From the NCBI GenBank assembly GCA_903842845.1, contig CAIMNN010000107.1, positions 1 to 9,541 on the forward strand: a stretch of DNA of 9,541 nt. The letters run 5' to 3'. Below are positions 8,101 through 9,541 of the stretch, piece after piece; within the stretch, counting starts at the first letter, position 1, and every line of letters starts with the position of its first letter. The notes beneath the pieces are model-generated. The model saw only the letters and a list, made by a program, of their open reading frames with translations, ran no database searches and was not told where the DNA came from. The DNA comes from an uncultured Acidobacteriaceae bacterium (GTDB lineage: Bacteria; Acidobacteriota; Terriglobia; Terriglobales; Acidobacteriaceae). Position numbers and translations under genes: made by a program.

Positions 8101-9363
8101 ACATCCAACGGCGCCGTCAATCTCAAGCTCGCTGAAACACTCGACAGCGACCTCACCGCCAGCGGCACCACCTCCTTCAAGGTCGCCGCGCGCGGCACCC
8201 TCGACCACCCCACTCTCTCCGGCACCATCGACGTCGCCAACGGCGCGCTCTCGCTTGAAGATCTCCCCAACGGTCTAAGCCAGCTCCACGGCACACTCGA
8301 GTTCAATCAGAACCGTCTCGAGGTTCGCTCCCTCACCGCCATGACCGGCGGCGGCCTCCTCTCCCTCTCCGGCTACCTCGCCTATCAAAACGGCCTCTAC
8401 GCCGACCTCGCCGTCACTGGAAAATCCATCCGCATACGCTACCCGCAAGGCGTAAGCGCACAGGGCGACACAACCCTCCGCCTCCAGGGCCCGGCCAACA
8501 ATCTTCTCCTGAGCGGCAATCTCCTCATCAACCACTTCTCCATCAACCCTGACCTCGACATCGCCGCGCTCGCTGCTGAAGCCGGAACCGTCCGTCCCAT
8601 CCCCCCACTCGACGCGCCCTCCAATCACGTCCGGCTCGACATCCGACTCCAGTCCGCGCCCCAACTCAGCTTCCAGAACGCATACGCCAAGCTCGCTGGC
8701 AACGTTGACCTCCGCCTCCAGGGCACTCTCGCCAACCCATCGCTCCTCGGCCGCATCACCGTCACTGAGGGCAACGCCACGCTCGCCGGAACTCACTACG
8801 TCCTCGAGCACGGCGAAATTCTCTTCGACAATCCCATCCGCATCCAGCCCATCATCAACCTCAACGCAACCGCCCACGTACAGGACTACGACATCACCCT
8901 CGGCATTCACGGCAGCTTCGACCGCAACGCTCTCACCTATCGCAGTGAACCGCCGCTCCCCCAGGCTGACGTCCTCGCCCTCCTCGCACTCGGCCACACC
9001 CAGGAGCAGCAGCGCCTCTACACGCAACAGCAGCTCGCAACCGCCGGCTCATCCACCGACGCGCTCTTGAACGGCGCGCTCAACGCCACCGTCAGCAACC
9101 GCGTGCAAAAACTCTTCGGCACAGGCACCGTCAAGGTCGACCCCACATACCTCGGCGCGCAGGGACCTTCCACCTCACGCGTCACCGTCGAAGAGCAGAT
9201 CGGCCGCGCCCTCACCCTCACCTTCGCCACAAACGCCAACTCCACTTCGCAGCAGCTCATCCAGGCCGACATCGCCATCAACCGACACGTCTCCCTCCTA
9301 ATCGCCCGCGACGAATCCGGCGTCTTCTCCATGGTCATCAAGGCCACACGCCGTTACCGCTAG
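5125..9363 (+). CDS. tamB: Translocation and assembly module subunit TamB (AsmA-like, periplasm-spanning)
   Basis: Large inner-membrane-anchored periplasmic protein of the TamB/AsmA-like group, which pairs with Omp85 proteins and is also implicated in moving phospholipid to the outer membrane. It is 1412 residues; E. coli TamB is about 1259. A basic N terminus and one transmembrane anchor (about 27-46) are followed by an AsmA-like start (QLARRRLISQIEEATGGRVE, 52-71). The long middle is beta-strand repeat. A motif of the form G-x-L-x-x-P-x-x-x-G recurs with first Gly near 579, 810, 921, 1024 and 1200 (looser copies at 710 and 1122), about 80-130 residues apart. The C-terminal TamB domain (formerly DUF490) is clear: GNATLAGTHYVLEHGEILFD near 1215-1235, then the DYDITLGIHG and PPLPQADVLALLALG blocks (about 1254-1292), and final strands to residue 1412. 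I find no cysteine in the whole chain. The start overlaps the SurA-like stop (ATGA). It is the last gene of the + strand operon; no hairpin terminator follows. Confidence 0.95.
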   Translation: MKNFLRKLVHFLFHPRVHWSIHTLRGFATLVLLIALSLVGLFLWLSSSTFEQLARRRLISQIEEATGGRVELAAFHWKPLSFNAEMDDLIIHGSESSIEDPYVRIERLHADFTVFGLFTPRIHLRNLVIEKPSVHLLMYDDGSTNIPTPRRTHDSDKTSLDEIFNLAIGHILINNGIFRINSTQHQFSLDARDLDASLAYQPRTIFSTESYHLDTTLNDLELSHALNMDYSQRASATPQAHYRVHALLDLERNSASLRNLEIVSNSRRITATGTLVNFDKPEWKAKLSGELDLPLLQPLTGFQDAPTGVARVNVTAEGKGTEFKVDGPVHIDNGSYTGAGLHATNFTLDTRAHADSSMLRAEDITLRFADGASITGSLLLRHWLSSQPGTPDYNVRPAGLDLSDMRPWDVFVPVEGNVNAEFHGLTVDHLMSIVAAPPFNHLGLDAYLNGPTTAQWSGGDIRTLQIGGRFALSPTGAALPGEAPTTGLIDATYFQSNSSVDLRTFELNMPSSYLLARGKLGAYPLTSPSALNVDFHTTDFYEFDTLLKDLEFERYHVKGAAALPVQLHGLFNFKGTWTGSLLDPHMTGAANATNISTELPPLPSNKDPNAKPQWLPWDSIDATGLYSAAHILIDHARLVHPARTVELAGSMDAAPASIIPRMLPGPFFDFNSSVRLHTVAHGIDLASIYSLAGRTYPVTGTVATEFDLSGPFNNIEGTGWVQLTSANIMGEPVNRLHIHGKLHNTTLDVSSLILNAPAGSISAHGTYDLASTQYNLDAHGSGIELTRIKALGSLTNHLSGDLSFSATGAGSLKDPHFELHSSVDHLLLSPDFSAATLARIQTPGALVITASAAEHKLTYDIQATLDTAAITGHGVTSITPEYQTDATVSLAHLNLPTVLRFFHWDQLKASSAIDGVFNISGPLARPAELHGDADLNNFAATIQGVHLLSDRKIHATLQHSLITLDPIHITGEDTDLNAAGNLAITGDHALNFTSNGAVNLKLAETLDSDLTASGTTSFKVAARGTLDHPTLSGTIDVANGALSLEDLPNGLSQLHGTLEFNQNRLEVRSLTAMTGGGLLSLSGYLAYQNGLYADLAVTGKSIRIRYPQGVSAQGDTTLRLQGPANNLLLSGNLLINHFSINPDLDIAALAAEAGTVRPIPPLDAPSNHVRLDIRLQSAPQLSFQNAYAKLAGNVDLRLQGTLANPSLLGRITVTEGNATLAGTHYVLEHGEILFDNPIRIQPIINLNATAHVQDYDITLGIHGSFDRNALTYRSEPPLPQADVLALLALGHTQEQQRLYTQQQLATAGSSTDALLNGALNATVSNRVQKLFGTGTVKVDPTYLGAQGPSTSRVTVEEQIGRALTLTFATNANSTSQQLIQADIAINRHVSLLIARDESGVFSMVIKATRRYR

Positions 9364-9385
9364 ATATCCTCAATTTCAGTTTTAT

Positions 9386-9414
9386 TTGACACTTTTCCCG
9401 GCTCGTCCTACGCT
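9386..9414 (+). promoter_or_regulatory. Candidate sigma-70-type promoter of the ParD-like gene
   Basis: A perfect TTGACA (9386-9391) is followed, after exactly 17 bases, by TACGCT (9409-9414), which keeps the key T-A-x-x-x-T of a -10 box. It sits in the 57-base spacer after tamB, whose first 33 bases are AT-rich compared with the window. Transcription would start at about 9420-9422, on or next to the ATG at 9421, giving a leaderless or nearly leaderless message. The -10 is only a 3/6 match, so this needs experimental support. Confidence 0.5.
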
Positions 9415-9420
9415 CTACAT

Positions 9421-9541
9421 ATGCAGATTGAACTCACACCCGAACAGGTTACTTTCATCGACATGGGTATCCAGTCGGGGCGTTTCCGCAACGCCGATGA
9501 TGCCATGCGCAAAATGCTCGTCGAATGGGAGCAGCGCGAAC
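9421..9541 (+). CDS. ParD-family antitoxin-like protein, N-terminal part only
   Basis: The first 40 codons of an open frame cut by the right edge. The pattern is that of ParD/CopG-type ribbon-helix-helix antitoxins: a short strand (MQIEL), TPEQ opening helix A, the turn SGRFRNADDA (19-28), then a helix rich in Met, Leu, Trp and Glu (AMRKMLVEWEQRE). ParD proteins commonly read LTPEQ...I.SGRY.SA.E..R..L..LE.RE at the same places. Such proteins bind operator DNA as dimers, repress their own operon and neutralise a ParE toxin normally encoded just downstream; that gene, if present, is outside the window. No Shine-Dalgarno precedes the ATG, which lies 6 bases after a candidate -10 box. Codons are less C-biased than in tamB. 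It could also be a stand-alone ribbon-helix-helix regulator. Confidence 0.75.
   Translation, partial: MQIELTPEQVTFIDMGIQSGRFRNADDAMRKMLVEWEQRE

Noticed and set aside
7127..8278. 383-codon + strand frame inside tamB, and a similar 327-codon one at 5540-6523
   Set aside because: Both products are almost entirely Ser, Pro, Thr and Ala, as expected when C-rich codons are read one frame off; TamB is the clear coding frame.
8275..9027. 250-codon antisense frame opposite the TamB C-terminal domain
   Set aside because: No start signal or domain, acidic low-complexity product, and it lies opposite the most conserved part of TamB.
9364..9420. Rho-independent terminator after tamB
   Set aside because: There is a T-rich stretch but no GC-rich inverted repeat before it, so I do not call a terminator.
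1..9541. CRISPR arrays, insertion sequences, tRNA or rRNA genes
   Set aside because: No direct repeat arrays, terminal inverted repeats, transposase motifs or RNA gene signatures were seen on either strand.

Overview
The window reads as chromosomal DNA of a GC-rich Gram-negative (diderm) bacterium. The best guess is an Acidobacteriota member (Terriglobia/Acidobacteriaceae-like). That guess rests on three things: an Omp85 / short SurA-like / TamB gene string, very strong C-ending codon use on the + strand, and the Omp85 sequence itself. It is an inference from family knowledge, not a database match. No rRNA, tRNA, CRISPR array, insertion sequence or phage gene is visible.

Layout. (1) Positions 1-1052, minus strand: the first part of heme O synthase (ctaB/cyoE, cut by the left edge) and upstream of it a complete shikimate kinase gene (aroK), 51 bases apart and co-oriented. 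(2) Positions 1053-1220: a divergent intergenic region holding the start signals for both directions. (3) Positions 1221-9363, plus strand: three genes joined by overlapping stop/start codons (TGATG, then ATGA). They encode a BamA/TamA-family outer-membrane protein with seven POTRA-like repeats, a periplasmic SurA-N-domain protein with no PPIase domain, and a 1412-residue TamB. (4) Positions 9364-9420: a short AT-richer spacer with a good-looking promoter. (5) Positions 9421-9541: the start of a ParD-type ribbon-helix-helix antitoxin, cut by the right edge.

How the genes work together. The three-gene cassette encodes an envelope assembly unit: an Omp85 insertase in the outer membrane, a soluble periplasmic chaperone-like protein, and an inner-membrane-anchored TamB that bridges the periplasm. 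All three families are known. The notable points are the tight coupling of a reduced SurA-like protein between an Omp85 and TamB, the seven POTRA repeats, and two cysteine pairs in predicted barrel loops. aroK (aromatic amino acid synthesis) and ctaB (heme A/O synthesis for terminal oxidases) are unrelated housekeeping genes.

A window-wide signal is strand asymmetry. The + strand is C-rich over G whichever way the genes run, so the + genes use CTC/GTC/ATC while the - genes use CTG/TTG/GTG for the same amino acids. This looks like replication-strand skew and also explains the many long spurious antisense reading frames.
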